From Gracilariopsis chorda (Eukaryota; Rhodophyta; Florideophyceae; Gracilariales; Gracilariaceae): a stretch of 30,560 nucleotides of DNA. Under the pieces are notes generated by a model that worked only from the letters and a program-made list of their open reading frames with translations, was not told where the DNA came from and made no database searches. Below are positions 1-12,460 of this stretch, piece after piece; within the stretch, counting starts at the first letter, position 1, and the number at the start of each line of letters is the position of its first letter. The DNA lies in contig NBIV01000745.1 in the NCBI GenBank assembly GCA_003194525.1, positions 1 to 30,560 on the forward strand, given 5' to 3'. The position numbers were made by a program, and so were the translations under genes.

Positions 1-3000
1 AGTTTGTGTATATCACGTATGCAGACAAAGGGCTGGAGGCGTGAGGTGAGTTCATACGTTTTCTGAGAAGCGAAAGCGCTGCAAACGTTAAACCCCGTAC
101 AAAAACCATGGAAGGGGGCGGAGTGCAAGCTTCCTCATTGTACCAATTTGGCAACAGAGAAATGGTTTATCCAGTAGTACCGGAGCTTGTATGATGTGGT
201 GTAGGCAGAACCGAGTGAACATCACACAAAACGCAGGTAGTTGTGGTGGTAGTTTGAGTGCTAGAGGCTCCCAATGTAAAGAGGAAGCTGTGCACAAAAA
301 CCCTAAAATGAAACACCACAAAGTAAATCTTTTTAATGCTTTGCCACATGTTCTGAACCATATTTTCGTTTGGGGTTTGCAGTGGATGGGCAGAATGTCA
401 TTAGTCGTGTCGTATATACCTTTGTAAGACAGTAGATGCATTGTGATAAGAGTCAAGGCGGTAGTTTGTGTATATCACGTATGCAGACAAAGGGCTGGAG
501 GCGTGAGGTGAGTTCATACGTTTTCTGAGAAGCGAAAGCGCTGCAAACGTTAAACCCCGTAAAAAACCATGGAAGGGGGCGGAGTGCAAGCTTCCTCATT
601 GTACCAATTTGGCAACAGAGAAATGGTTATCCAGTAGTACGGAGCTTGTATGATGTGGTGTAGGCAGAACCGAGTGAACATCACACAAAAACGCAGGTAG
701 TTGTGGTGGTAGTTTGAGTGCTAGAGGCTCCCAATGTAAAGAGGAGCTGTGCACAAAAACCCTAAAATGAAACACCACAAAGTAAATCTTTTTAATGCTT
801 TGCCACATGTTCTGAACCATATTTTCGTTTGGGGTTTGCAGTGGATGGCAGAATGAATGTCATTAGTCGTGTCGTATATACCTTTGTAAGACAGTAGATG
901 CATTGTGATAAGAGTCAAGGTGGTAGTTTGTGTATATCACGTATGCAGACAAAGGGCTGGAGGCGTGAGGTGAGTTCATACGTTTTCTGAGAAGCGAAAG
1001 CGCTGCAAACGTTAAACCCCGTACAAAAACCATGGAAGGGGGCGGAGTGCAAGCTTCCTCATTGTACCAATTTGGCAAACAGAGAAATGGTTTATCCAGT
1101 AGTACTGGAGCTTGTATGATGTGGTGTAGGCAGAAACCGAGTGAACATCACACAAAACGCAGGTAGTTGTGGTGGTAGTTTGAGTGCTCGAGGCTCCCAA
1201 TGTAAAGAGGAGCTGTGCACAAAAACCCCTAAAATGAAACACCACAAAGTAAATCTTTTTAATGCTTTGCCACATGTTCTGAACCATAATTTTCGTTTGG
1301 GGGTTTGCAGTGGATGGCAGAATGAATGTCATTAGTCGTGTCGTATATACCTTTGTCAGACAGTAGATGCATTGTGATAAGAGTCAAGGCGGTAGTTTGT
1401 GTATATCACGTATGCAGACAAAAGGGCTGGAGGCGTGAGGTGAGTTCATACGTTTTCTGAGAAGCGAAAGCGCTGCAAACGTTAAACCCCGTACAAAAAC
1501 CATGGAAGGGGGCGGAGTGCAAGCTTCCTCATTGTACCAATTTGGCAACAGAGAAATGGTTTATCCAGTAGTACTGGAGCTTGTATGATGTGGTGTAGGC
1601 AGAACCGAGTGAACATCACACAAAACGCAGGTAGTTGTGGTGGTAGTTTGAGTGGCTCGAGGCTCCCAATGTAAAGAGGAGCTGTGCACAAAAACCCCTA
1701 AAATGAAACACCACAAAGTAAAATCTTTTTAATGCTTTGCCACATGTTCTGAACCATATTTTCGTTTGGGGGGTTTGCAGTGGATGGCAGAATGAATGTC
1801 ATTAGTCGTGTCGTATATACCTTTGTCAGACAGTAGATGCATTGTGATAAGAGTCAAGGCGGTAGTTTGTGTATATCACGTATGCAGACAAAGGGCTGGA
1901 GGCGTGAGGTGAGTTCATACGTTTTCTGAGAAGCGAAAGCGCTGCAAACGTTAAACCCCGTACAAAAACCATGGAAGGGGGCGGAGTGCAAGCTTCCTCA
2001 TTGTACCAATTTGGCAACAGAGAAATGGTTTATCCAGTAGTACTGGAGCTTGTATGATGTGGTGTAGGCAGAACCGAGTGAACATCACACAAAACGCAGG
2101 TAGTTGTGGTGGTAGTTTGAGTGCTCGAGGCTCCCAATGTAAAGAGGAGCTGTGCACAAAAACCCCTAAAATGAAAACACCACAAAGTAAATCTTTTTAA
2201 TGCTTTGCCACATGTTCTGAACCATATTTTCGTTTGGGGGTTTGCAGTGGATGGCAGAATGAATGTCATTAGTCGTGTCGTATATACCTTTGTCAGACAG
2301 TAGATGCATTGTGATAAGAGTCAAGGCGGTAGTTTGTGTATATCACGTATGCAGACAAAGGGCTGGAGGCGTGAGGTGAGTTCATACGTTTTTCTGAGAA
2401 GCGAAAAGCGCTGCAAACGTTAAACCCCGTACAAAAACCATGGAAGGGGGCGGAGTGCAAGCTTCCTCATTGTACCAATTTGGCAACAGAGAAATGGTTT
2501 TATCCAGTAGTACTGGAGCTTGTATGATGTGGTGTAGGCAGAACCGAGTGAACATCACACAAAACGCAGGTAGTTTGTGGTGGTAGTTTGAGTGCTCGAG
2601 GCTCCCAATGTAAAGAGGAGCTGTGCACAAAAACCCCTAAAATGAAACACCACAAAGTAAATCTTTTTAATGCTTTGCCACATGTTCTGAACCATATTTT
2701 CGTTTGGGGGTTTGCAGTGGATGGCAGAATGAATGTCATTAGTCGTGTCGTATATACCTTTGTCAGACAGTAGATGCATTGTGATAAGAGTCAAGGCGGT
2801 AGTTTTGTGTATATCACGTATGCAGACAAAGGGCTGGAGGCGTGAGGTGAGTTCATACGTTTTCTGAGAAGCGAAAGCGCTGCAAACGTTAAACCCCGTA
2901 CAAAAACCATGGAAGGGGGCGGAGTGCAAGCTTCCTCATTGTACCAATTTGGCAACAGAGAAATGGTTTATCCAGTAGTACCGGAGCTTGTATGATGTGG

Positions 3001-6000
3001 TGTAGGCAGAACCGAGTGAACATCACACAAAACGCAGGTAGTTGTGGTGGTAGTTTGAGTGCTCGAGGCTCCCAATGTAAAGAGGAGCTGTGCACAAAAA
3101 CCCCTAAAATGAAACACCACAAAGTAAATCTTTTTAATGCTTTGCCACATGTTCTGAACCATATTTTCGTTTGGGGGTTTGCAGTGGATGGCAGAATGAA
3201 TGTCATTAGTCGTGTCGTATATACCTTTGTCAGACAGTAGATGCATTGTGATAAGAGTCAAGGCGGTAGTTTGTGTATATCACGTATGCAGACAAAGGGC
3301 TGGAGGCGTGAGGTGAGTTCATACGTTTTCTGAGAAGCGAAAGCGCTGCAAACGTTAAACCCCGTACAAAAACCATGGAAGGGGGCGGAGTGCAAGCTTC
3401 CTCATTGTACCAATTTGGCAACAGAGAAATGGTTTATCCAGTAGTACTGGAGCTTGTATGATGTGGTGTAGGCAGAACCGAGTGAACATCACACAAAACG
3501 CAGGTAGTTGTGGTGGTAGTTTGAGTGCTCGAGGCTCCCAATGTAAAGAGGAGCTGTGCACAAAAACCCCTAAAATGAAACACCACAAAGTAAATCTTTT
3601 TAATGCTTTGCCACATGTTCTGAACCATATTTTCGTTTGGGGTTTGCAGTGGATGGCAGAATGAATGTCATTAGTCGTGTCGTATATACCTTTGTCAGAC
3701 AGTAGATGCATTGTGATAAGAGTCAAGGCGGTAGTTTGTGTATATCACGTATGCAGACAAAGGGCTGGAGGCGTGAGGTGAGTTCATACGTTTTCTGAGA
3801 AGCGAAAGCGCTGCAAACGTTAAACCCCGTACAAAAACCATGGAAGGGGGCGGAGTGCAAGCTTCCTCATTGTACCAATTTGGCAACAGAGAAATGGTTT
3901 ATCCAGTAGTACTGGAGCTTGTATGATGTGGTGTAGGCAGAACCGAGTGAACATCACACAAAACGCAGGTAGTTGTGGTGGTAGTTTGAGTGCTCGAGGC
4001 TCCCAATGTAAAGAGGAGCTGTGCACAAAAACCCCTAAAATGAAACACCACAAAGTAAATCTTTTTAATGCTTTGCCACATGTTCTGAACCATATTTTCG
4101 TTTGGGGGTTTGCAGTGGATGGCAGAATGAATGTCATTAGTCGTGTCGTATATACCTTTGTCAGACAGTAGATGCATTGTGATAAGAGTCAAGGCGGTAG
4201 TTTGTGTATATCACGTATGCAGACAAAGGGCTGGAGGCGTGAGGTGAGTTCATACGTTTTCTGAGAAGCGAAAGCGCTGCAAACGTTAAACCCCGTACAA
4301 AAACCATGGAAGGGGGCGGAGTGCAAGCTTCCTCATTGTACCAATTTGGCAACAGAGAAATGGTTTATCCAGTAGTACTGGAGCTTGTATGATGTGGTGT
4401 AGGCAGAACCGAGTGAACATCACACAAAACGCAGGTAGTTGTGGTGGTAGTTTGAGTGCTCGAGGCTCCCAATGTAAAGAGGAGCTGTGCACAAAAACCC
4501 CTAAAATGAAACACCACAAAGTAAATCTTTTTAATGCTTTGCCACATGTTCTGAACCATATTTTCGTTTGGGGGTTTGCAGTGGATGGCAGAATGAATGT
4601 CATTAGTCGTGTCGTATATACCTTTGTCAGACAGTAGATGCATTGTGATAAGAGTCAAGGCGGTAGTTTGTGTATATCACGTATGCAGACAAAGGGCTGG
4701 AGGCGTGAGGTGAGTTCATACGTTTTCTGAGAAGCGAAAGCGCTGCAAACGTTAAACCCCGTACAAAAACCATGGAAGGGGGCGGAGTGCAAGCTTCCTC
4801 ATTGTACCAATTTGGCAACAGAGAAATGGTTTATCCAGTAGTACTGGAGCTTGTATGATGTGGTGTAGGCAGAACCGAGTGAACATCACACAAAACGCAG
4901 GTAGTTGTGGTGGTAGTTTGAGTGCTCGAGGCTCCCAATGTAAAGAGGAGCTGTGCACAAAAACCCCTAAAATGAAACACCACAAAGTAAATCTTTTTAA
5001 TGCTTTGCCACATGTTCTGAACCATATTTTCGTTTGGGGGTTTGCAGTGGATGGCAGAATGAATGTCATTAGTCGTGTCGTATATACCTTTGTCAGACAG
5101 TAGATGCATTGTGATAAGAGTCAAGGCGGTAGTTTGTGTATATCACGTATGCAGACAAAGGGCTGGAGGCGTGAGGTGAGTTCATACGTTTTCTGAGAAG
5201 CGAAAGCGCTGCAAACGTTAAACCCCGTACAAAAACCATGGAAGGGGGCGGAGTGCAAGCTTCCTCATTGTACCAATTTGGCAACAGAGAAATGGTTTAT
5301 CCAGTAGTACTGGAGCTTGTATGATGTGGTGTAGGCAGAACCGAGTGAACATCACACAAAACGCAGGTAGTTGTGGTGGTAGTTTGAGTGCTCGAGGCTC
5401 CCAATGTAAAGAGGAGCTGTGCACAAAAACCCCTAAAATGAAACACCACAAAGTAAATCTTTTTAATGCTTTGCCACATGTTCTGAACCATATTTTCGTT
5501 TGGGGGTTTGCAGTGGATGGCAGAATGAATGTCATTAGTCGTGTCGTATATACCTTTGTCAGACAGTAGATGCATTGTGATAAGAGTCAAGGCGGTAGTT
5601 TGTGTATATCACGTATGCAGACAAAGGGCTGGAGGCGTGAGGTGAGTTCATACGTTTTCTGAGAAGCGAAAGCGCTGCAAACGTTAAACCCCGTACAAAA
5701 ACCATGGAAGGGGGCGGAGTGCAAGCTTCCTCATTGTACCAATTTGGCAACAGAGAAATGGTTTATCCAGTAGTACTGGAGCTTGTATGATGTGGTGTAG
5801 GCAGAACCGAGTGAACATCACACAAAACGCAGGTAGTTGTGGTGGTAGTTTGAGTGCTCGAGGCTCCCAATGTAAAGAGGAGCTGTGCACAAAAACCCCT
5901 AAAATGAAACACCACAAAGTAAATCTTTTTAATGCTTTGCCACATGTTCTGAACCATATTTTCGTTTGGGGGTTTGCAGTGGATGGCAGAATGAATGTCA

Positions 6001-9000
6001 TTAGTCGTGTCGTATATACCTTTGTCAGACAGTAGATGCATTGTGGTAAGAGTCAAGGCGGTAGTTTGTGTATATCACGTATGCAGACAAAGGGCTGGAG
6101 GCGTGAGGTGAGTTCATACGTTTTCTGAGAAGCGAAAGCGCTGCAAACGTTAAACCCCGTACAAAAACCATGGAAGGGGGCGGAGTGCAAGCTTCCTCAT
6201 TGTACCAATTTGGCAACAGAGAAATGGTTTATCCAGTAGTACTGGAGCTTGTATGATGTGGTGTAGGCAGAACCGAGTGAACATCACACAAAACGCAGGT
6301 AGTTGTGGTGGTAGTTTGAGTGCTCGAGGCTCCCAATGTAAAGAGGAGCTGTGCACAAAAACCCCTAAAATGAAACACCACAAAGTAAATCTTTTTAATG
6401 CTTTGCCACATTTTCTGAACCATATTTTCGTTTGGGGTTTGCAGTGGATGGCAGAATGAATGTCATTAGTCGTGTCGTATATACCTTTGTCAGACAGTAG
6501 ATGCATTGTGATAAGAGTCAAGGCGGTAGTTTGTGTATATCACGTATGCAGACAAAGGGCTGGAGGCGTGAGGTGAGTTCATACGTTTTCTGAGAAGCGA
6601 AAGCGCTGCAAACGTTAAACCCCGTACAAAAACCATGGAAGGGGGCGGAGTGCAAGCTTCCTCATTGTACCAATTTGGCAACAGAGAAATGGTTTATCCA
6701 GTAGTACTGGAGCTTGTATGATGTGGTGTAGGCAGAACCGAGTGAACATCACACAAAACGCAGGTAGTTGTGGTGGTAGTTTGAGTGCTCGAGGCTCCCA
6801 ATGTAAAGAGGAGCTGTGCACAAAAACCCCTAAAATGAAACACCACAAAGTAAATCTTTTTAATGCTTTGCCACATGTTCTGAACCATATTTTCGTTTGG
6901 GGGTTTGCAGTGGATGGCAGAATGAATGTCATTAGTCGTGTCGTATATACCTTTGTCAGACAGTAGATGCATTGTGGTAAGAGTCAAGGCGGTAGTTTGT
7001 GTATATCACGTATGCAGACAAAGGGCTGGAGGCGTGAGGTGAGTTCATACGTTTTCTGAGAAGCGAAAGCGCTGCAAACGTTAAACCCCGTACAAAAACC
7101 ATGGAAGGGGGCGGAGTGCAAGCTTCCTCATTGTACCAATTTGGCAACAGAGAAATGGTTTATCCAGTAGTACTGGAGCTTGTATGATGTGGTGTAGGCA
7201 GAACCGAGTGAACATCACACAAAACGCAGGTAGTTGTGGTGGTAGTTTGAGTGCTCGAGGCTCCCAATGTAAAGAGGAGCTGTGCACAAAAACCCCTAAA
7301 ATGAAACACCACAAAGTAAATCTTTTTAATGCTTTGCCACATGTTCTGAACCATATTTTCGTTTGGAGGTTTGCAGTGGATGGCAGAATGAATGTCATTA
7401 GTCGTGTCGTATATACCTTTGTCAGACAGTAGATGCATTGTGATAAGAGTCAAGGCGGTAGTTTGTGTATATCACGTATGCAGACAAAGGGCTGGAGGCG
7501 TGAGGTGAGTTCATACGTTTTCTGAGAAGCGAAAGCGCTGCAAACGTTAAACCCCGTACAAAAACCATGGAAGGGGGCGGAGTGCAAGCTTCCTCATTGT
7601 ACCAATTTGGCAACAGAGAAATGGTTTATCCAGTAGTACTGGAGCTTGTATGATGTGGTGTAGGCAGAACCGAGTGAACATCACACAAAACGCAGGTAGT
7701 TGTGGTGGTAGTTTGAGTGCTCGAGGCTCCCAATGTAAAGAGGAGCTGTGCACAAAAACCCCTAAAATGAAACACCACAAAGTAAATCTTTTTAATGCTT
7801 TGCCACATGTTCTGAACCATATTTTCGTTTGGGGGTTTGCAGTGGATGGCAGAATGAATGTCATTAGTCGTGTCGTATATACCTTTGTCAGACAGTAGAT
7901 GCATTGTGTAAGAGTCAAGGCGGTAGTTTGTGTATATCACGTATGCAGACAAAGGGCTGGAGGCGTGAGGTGAGTTCATACGTTTTCTGAGAAGCGAAAG
8001 CGCTGCAAACGTTAAACCCCGTACAAAAACCATGGAAGGGGGCGGAGTGCAAGCTTCCTCATTGTACCAATTTGGCAACAGAGAAATGGTTTATCCAGTA
8101 GTACTGGAGCTTGTATGATGTGGTGTAGGCAGAACCGAGTGAACATCACACAAAACGCAGGTAGTTGTGGTGGTAGTTTGAGTGCTCGAGGCTCCCAATG
8201 TAAAGAGGAGCTGTGCACAAAAACCCCTAAAATGAAACACCACAAAGTAAATCTTTTTAATGCTTTGCCACATTTTCTGAACCATATTTTCGTTTGGAGG
8301 TTTGCAGTGGATGGCAGAATGAATGTCATTAGTCGTGTCGTATATACCTTTGTCAGACAGTAGATGCATTGTGATAAGAGTCAAGGCGGTAGTTTGTGTA
8401 TATCACGTATGCAGACAAAGGGCTGGAGGCGTGAGGTGAGTTCATACGTTTTCTGAGAAGCGAAAGCGCTGCAAACGTTAAACCCCGTACAAAAACCATG
8501 GAAGGGGCGGAGTGCAAGCTTCCTCATTGTACCAATTTGGCAACAGAGAAATGGTTTATCCAGTAGTACTGGAGCTTGTATGATGTGGTGTAGGCAGAAC
8601 CGAGTGAACATCACACAAAACGCAGGTAGTTGTGGTGGTAGTTTGAGTGCTCGAGGCTCCCAATGTAAAGAGGAGCTGTGCACAAAAACCCCTAAAATGA
8701 AACACCACAAAGTAAATCTTTTTAATGCTTTGCCACATGTTCTGAACCATATTTTCGTTTGGGGGTTTGCAGTGGATGGCAGAATGAATGTCATTAGTCG
8801 TGTCGTATATACCTTTGTCAGACAGTAGATGCATTGTGATAAGAGTCAAGGCGGTAGTTTGTGTATATCACGTATGCAGACAAAGGGCTGGAGGCGTGAG
8901 GTGAGTTCATACGTTTTCTGAGAAGCGAAAGCGCTGCAAACGTTAAACCCCGTACAAAAACCATGGAAGGGGGCGGAGTGCAAGCTTCCTCATTGTACCA

Positions 9001-10110
9001 ATTTGGCAACAGAGAAATGGTTTATCCAGTAGTACTGGAGCTTGTATGATGTGGTGTAGGCAGAACCGAGTGAACATCACACAAAACGCAGGTAGTTGTG
9101 GTGGTAGTTTGAGTGCTCGAGGCTCCCAATGTAAAGAGGAGCTGTGCACAAAAACCCCTAAAATGAAACACCACAAAGTAAATCTTTTTAATGCTTTGCC
9201 ACATTTTCTGAACCATATTTTCGTTTGGAGGTTTGCAGTGGATGGCAGAATGAATGTCATTAGTCGTGTCGTATATACCTTTGTCAGACAGTAGATGCAT
9301 TGTGATAAGAGTCAAGGCGGTAGTTTGTGTATATCACGTATGCAGACAAAGGGCTGGAGGCGTGAGGTGAGTTCATACGTTTTCTGAGAAGCGAAAGCGC
9401 TGCAAACGTTAAACCCCGTACAAAAACCATGGAAGGGGGCGGAGTGCAAGCTTCCTCATTGTACCAATTTGGCAACAGAGAAATGGTTTATCCAGTAGTA
9501 CTGGAGCTTGTATGATGTGGTGTAGGCAGAACCGAGTGAACATCACACAAAACGCAGGTAGTTGTGGTGGTAGTTTGAGTGCTCGAGGCTCCCAATGTAA
9601 AGAGGAGCTGTGCACAAAAACCCCTAAAATGAAACACCACAAAGTAAATCTTTTTAATGCTTTGCCACATGTTCTGAACCATATTTTCGTTTGGGGTTTG
9701 CAGTGGATGGCAGAATGAATGTCATTAGTCGTGTCGTATATACCTTTGTCAGACAGTAGATGCATTGTGATAAGAGTCAAGGCGGTAGTTTGTGTATATC
9801 ACGTATGCAGACAAAGGGCTGGAGACGTGAGGTGAGTTCATACGTTTTCTGAGAAGCGAAAGCGCTGCAAACGTTAAACCCCGTACAAAAACCATGGAAG
9901 GGGGCGGAGTGCAAGCTTCCTCATTGTACCAATTTGGCAACAGAGAAATGGTTTATCCAGTAGTACTGGAGCTTGTATGATGTGGTGTAGGCAGAACCGA
10001 GTGAACATCACACAAAACGCAGGTAGTTGTGGTGGTAGTTTGAGTGCTAGAGGCTCCCAATGTAAAGAGGAGCTGTGCACAAAAACCCCTAAAATGAAAC
10101 ACCACAAAGT
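1..10110. repeat. 466-bp subtelomeric satellite array, about 21 full units plus a partial one
   Basis: Near-identical units follow head to tail. Unit starts (the word AGTTTGTGTATATCACG) fall at 1, 463, 925, 1394, 1864, 2331, 2801, 3268 and then every 465-466 bases to about 9787. The last unit stops in mid-unit at 10110, after ACCACAAAGT. Units from about 2.9 to 9.8 kb differ by only a few substitutions. Each unit carries the telomere-like word AAAAACCCCTAAAATG. Several overlapping 60-120 codon open frames recur on both strands of each unit, but 466 is not a multiple of 3, the frames overlap each other and none resembles a known protein, so they are taken as non-coding. A satellite of this unit length beside telomere-like repeats and a telomere-type RecQ gene fits a subtelomere. 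Confidence 0.97.
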
Positions 10111-10194
10111 GAAAAGTCCCCTAAATCCCCTAAAAACCCCTAAAACCCCTAAAATCCCCTAAAATCCCCTAAAAACCCCTAAAACCCTAAAATC
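10111..10194 (+). repeat. Degenerate telomere-like CCCCTAAAA tract
   Basis: About eight tandem copies of a 9-10 base unit, CCCCTAAA followed by A, AA, AT or T, directly abut the truncated end of the satellite. The C-rich strand reads left to right, as expected for a telomere at the left end of a chromosome. The unit is irregular and resembles TTTTAGGG-type telomere repeats with an extra G, but I cannot assign it to a known taxon. It is either an interstitial remnant of an older telomere or a subtelomeric spacer. Confidence 0.75.
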
Positions 10195-11432
10195 TCTATT
10201 TCTACAAGCCTAAACCCCGTCAAGTTCGTTTCCCACAAAACAAACTTATTCATTCATTTCTACGTGACCCTTTTGCTTAGGATGAAACACAACACGAACT
10301 TGTGTTCAACACGGCGCAAATTCATGTACAGACAGACCCAAACACATTATGTTGTTGCCCGCAGTTCGTAAAGTAGAGTACGAGTCGTCGCATGCCATTT
10401 ACCCGCCCAATACTGGCTTTAAAACCCCTACATACTCACATCAGCAGTGATTTGGCCAAGCCACACATATTCCCTGGGTGCTTGTTATGCTTATTACACG
10501 TCAGTAAAAGAAGAGTATCTTTAATACTTTTTCAGTTCGTTCATTTCACAATTGAAATGAACGCTCATGACTGAAACCCATTTCGTTGTGTTTACCTCGT
10601 GCTACCTTACCGCCGTATACTCGCTAAAGGGAATCCATGCTGCACAACGCCCCTAGAACTGGATTACTTTTGTTTCGAAGCGGGTTGCCACTTCAACTTT
10701 GTATAAAAGCCCTTAGAACTCATTGGCTCCGTACCTGTTCCCTCTCTCTTACAGCTTTGATTGTTTAGAGTAACTACTCGCTATTCTCCAAACGTTTTTA
10801 TTACTACAACAGAACCTTTTGTAGAGCCAAACAACGTTGCGTCGTGGTCTTTTTGACATATGAAGCACTTTCCTAAAAGCCCTGAAAACCCCTTATACTA
10901 TCCCTAACATGGCCATACATGTTTTTAAACGTATTACATAACATAACTCTTCATCTTTGAATACACATGTAGCGATTTGCGGCTTTCATACCTTCATTTC
11001 TTACATAACCACACTGCCTTTTTACACATGACTACATAACTTTGGTTGCTATGAATTTGTGTTCACATGTGCCTTTTGTTACAAACGGTGAAAGTATTGG
11101 GGGGAAACCCCGATGTGTAACTATGAGGTTTTAAAAAACCTCTCATGAAACCCCTAGAAAAATCATTAAAGCATGCAGCCCCGTAAACCTGAGAGATGGG
11201 ATTTACAACCCCCCTCCCAAAACCCCTAACATTCTAATCGCGGTTTAGGCTCGAATCCATATCCTACATATAATATAAAATGTTAGTACAGCAATATCTG
11301 TCGTCAAACTTCTAAACAAACTTTAAGTAAGTAGAAACATACACCGACTATTTTGTTAAAACCTTCACTTGTAATGCAAGATTCGTACTACCTACACTCC
11401 AAAAACTACAACAGCTATAACAACAAAACCAA
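10195..11432. other. Non-coding spacer with scattered CCCCTAAA-like words
   Basis: No convincing gene was found in this AT-leaning stretch. Short open frames (for example 10392-10574) have no recognisable domains. Words such as CCTAAAAGCCCTGAAAACCCC near 10871, AAACCCCTAGAAAAA near 11149 and CAAAACCCCTAACATT near 11217 look like eroded telomere-type sequence. The last 150 bases probably hold the promoter of the gene at 11433. Confidence 0.6.
11266..11283 (+). promoter_or_regulatory. Possible TATA-like element upstream of the oxidoreductase gene
   Basis: The run ACATATAATATAAAATG lies about 150 bases before the ATG at 11433. It is the most TATA-like sequence in the spacer. The distance allows a 5' leader of roughly 100 bases. 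There is no other support, such as a known transcript start. Confidence 0.25.
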
Positions 11433-12350
11433 ATGGTTGGTCTTCTCAGATTCATCAAAATCGTTTTCCGAAGTTTTACACAGCGAAAGCGCATAAAACC
11501 AGCGGTAATTATTGGAAGGGGCAGAATTGGCTCTCTTTTCAATATCAAGACTGCGTTTACGGGCTGGCGTTGGATTCTCAATTTCTTTTTTAAGCGAGAT
11601 GTAGTGCTTGGCCGACACGACTTTATCCCAGAGTCGTACACCGGTCCAATTTTTTGCTGTGTACGAGCAGATGTTATCGCCACCAGAATTAACGCGTGCC
11701 TGCAATCCAAACGTGAAGATCTCATCTTCATGCAAAACGGCCATATCGCACCTATTCTGGAAAGGACTGGTGTGCTCTCTTCTTGCACCAGGGCTGTGTT
11801 TTATTTTAGGGTTCCAGCCGTATACGAGCTTCCTACCGACGGTGTTACCGATAAAGACCCTCAGGGACTCACGGTGGTCTACGGAAAATGGGCTAAACAA
11901 GTTAAAAACCGCCTGTTGTATCACAATCTGTCCTGTAACATTGTGGACAGTGAACAATTTGAAAAGTCGTACTACGAGAAGATCACCTGGCTCTCTACTT
12001 TCAACCTAATCGGAATGTACTACGGCGGTCTACTCATGAGTGTGGTTGCAAATGACAAAGCAGACGAAGCCAAGAAAATGATGCACGAGCTTTTTGGGGT
12101 CGTCCAGCAGCGCACTTCCATTTCTTTCGACGTAAAAGACTCCGTAGAAAGACTTCTCTCGTACAGTCGGACGCTAACCACCTTCCCAACCTCTTTTTTG
12201 GAGTACGAATCAAGGAACGCTTTCTTCTACGAGCATTCCAAACGGGTAATGGCCCGAGGCGAGACAGATCCCTCACCAACGCACTCTTTTTACCTGCAAG
12301 CGTTATTCCAACAACAGTTCAAGAAGCCGATCCCACCGGCAAACCTCTGA
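11433..12350 (+). CDS. Ketopantoate-reductase-like (PanE/ApbA family) NAD(P)-dependent oxidoreductase
   Basis: This 305-residue protein runs uninterrupted from ATG to TGA. After a short basic N-terminus it has a Rossmann nucleotide-binding start, VIIGRGRIGSLF, with GxGxxG at residues 28-33. The word LIFMQNG (residues 97-103) matches the conserved QNG of ketopantoate reductases. K183 and N191 in YEKITWLSTFN sit where the catalytic Lys and Asn of the helical C-terminal domain are expected. The C-terminal block with YESRNAFFYEHS and DPSPTH resembles, from memory, algal and plant-type members of this superfamily rather than bacterial PanE, so true ketopantoate reduction in pantothenate synthesis is not assured. 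The substrate is unknown. No targeting peptide is clear. It is the only protein-coding gene in the window without a frameshift, and it faces the 3' end of the minus-strand gene that ends at 12461. The start was chosen because it is the first ATG of the frame. Confidence 0.85.
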   Translation: MVGLLRFIKIVFRSFTQRKRIKPAVIIGRGRIGSLFNIKTAFTGWRWILNFFFKRDVVLGRHDFIPESYTGPIFCCVRADVIATRINACLQSKREDLIFMQNGHIAPILERTGVLSSCTRAVFYFRVPAVYELPTDGVTDKDPQGLTVVYGKWAKQVKNRLLYHNLSCNIVDSEQFEKSYYEKITWLSTFNLIGMYYGGLLMSVVANDKADEAKKMMHELFGVVQQRTSISFDVKDSVERLLSYSRTLTTFPTSFLEYESRNAFFYEHSKRVMARGETDPSPTHSFYLQALFQQQFKKPIPPANL

Positions 12351-12460
12351 ATCTGTTACAGAGTTTCCCACGCTCCTAAACTCATCACATTAACTGTTCT
12401 CGTTTTTAAAAACGCAGTTCAACACAAAACAGCGGAATGCACAACTAAAACTTAAAACTA
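12351..12460. other. Short convergent intergenic spacer
   Basis: About 110 bases separate the 3' ends of the two convergent genes. No strong terminator hairpin or other gene is visible. Confidence 0.5.

Noticed and set aside
1..10110. Recurring 60-150 codon open frames on both strands in each satellite unit
   Set aside because: They are copies of the same few overlapping frames. The unit length is not a multiple of three, they conflict with each other, and none resembles a known protein.
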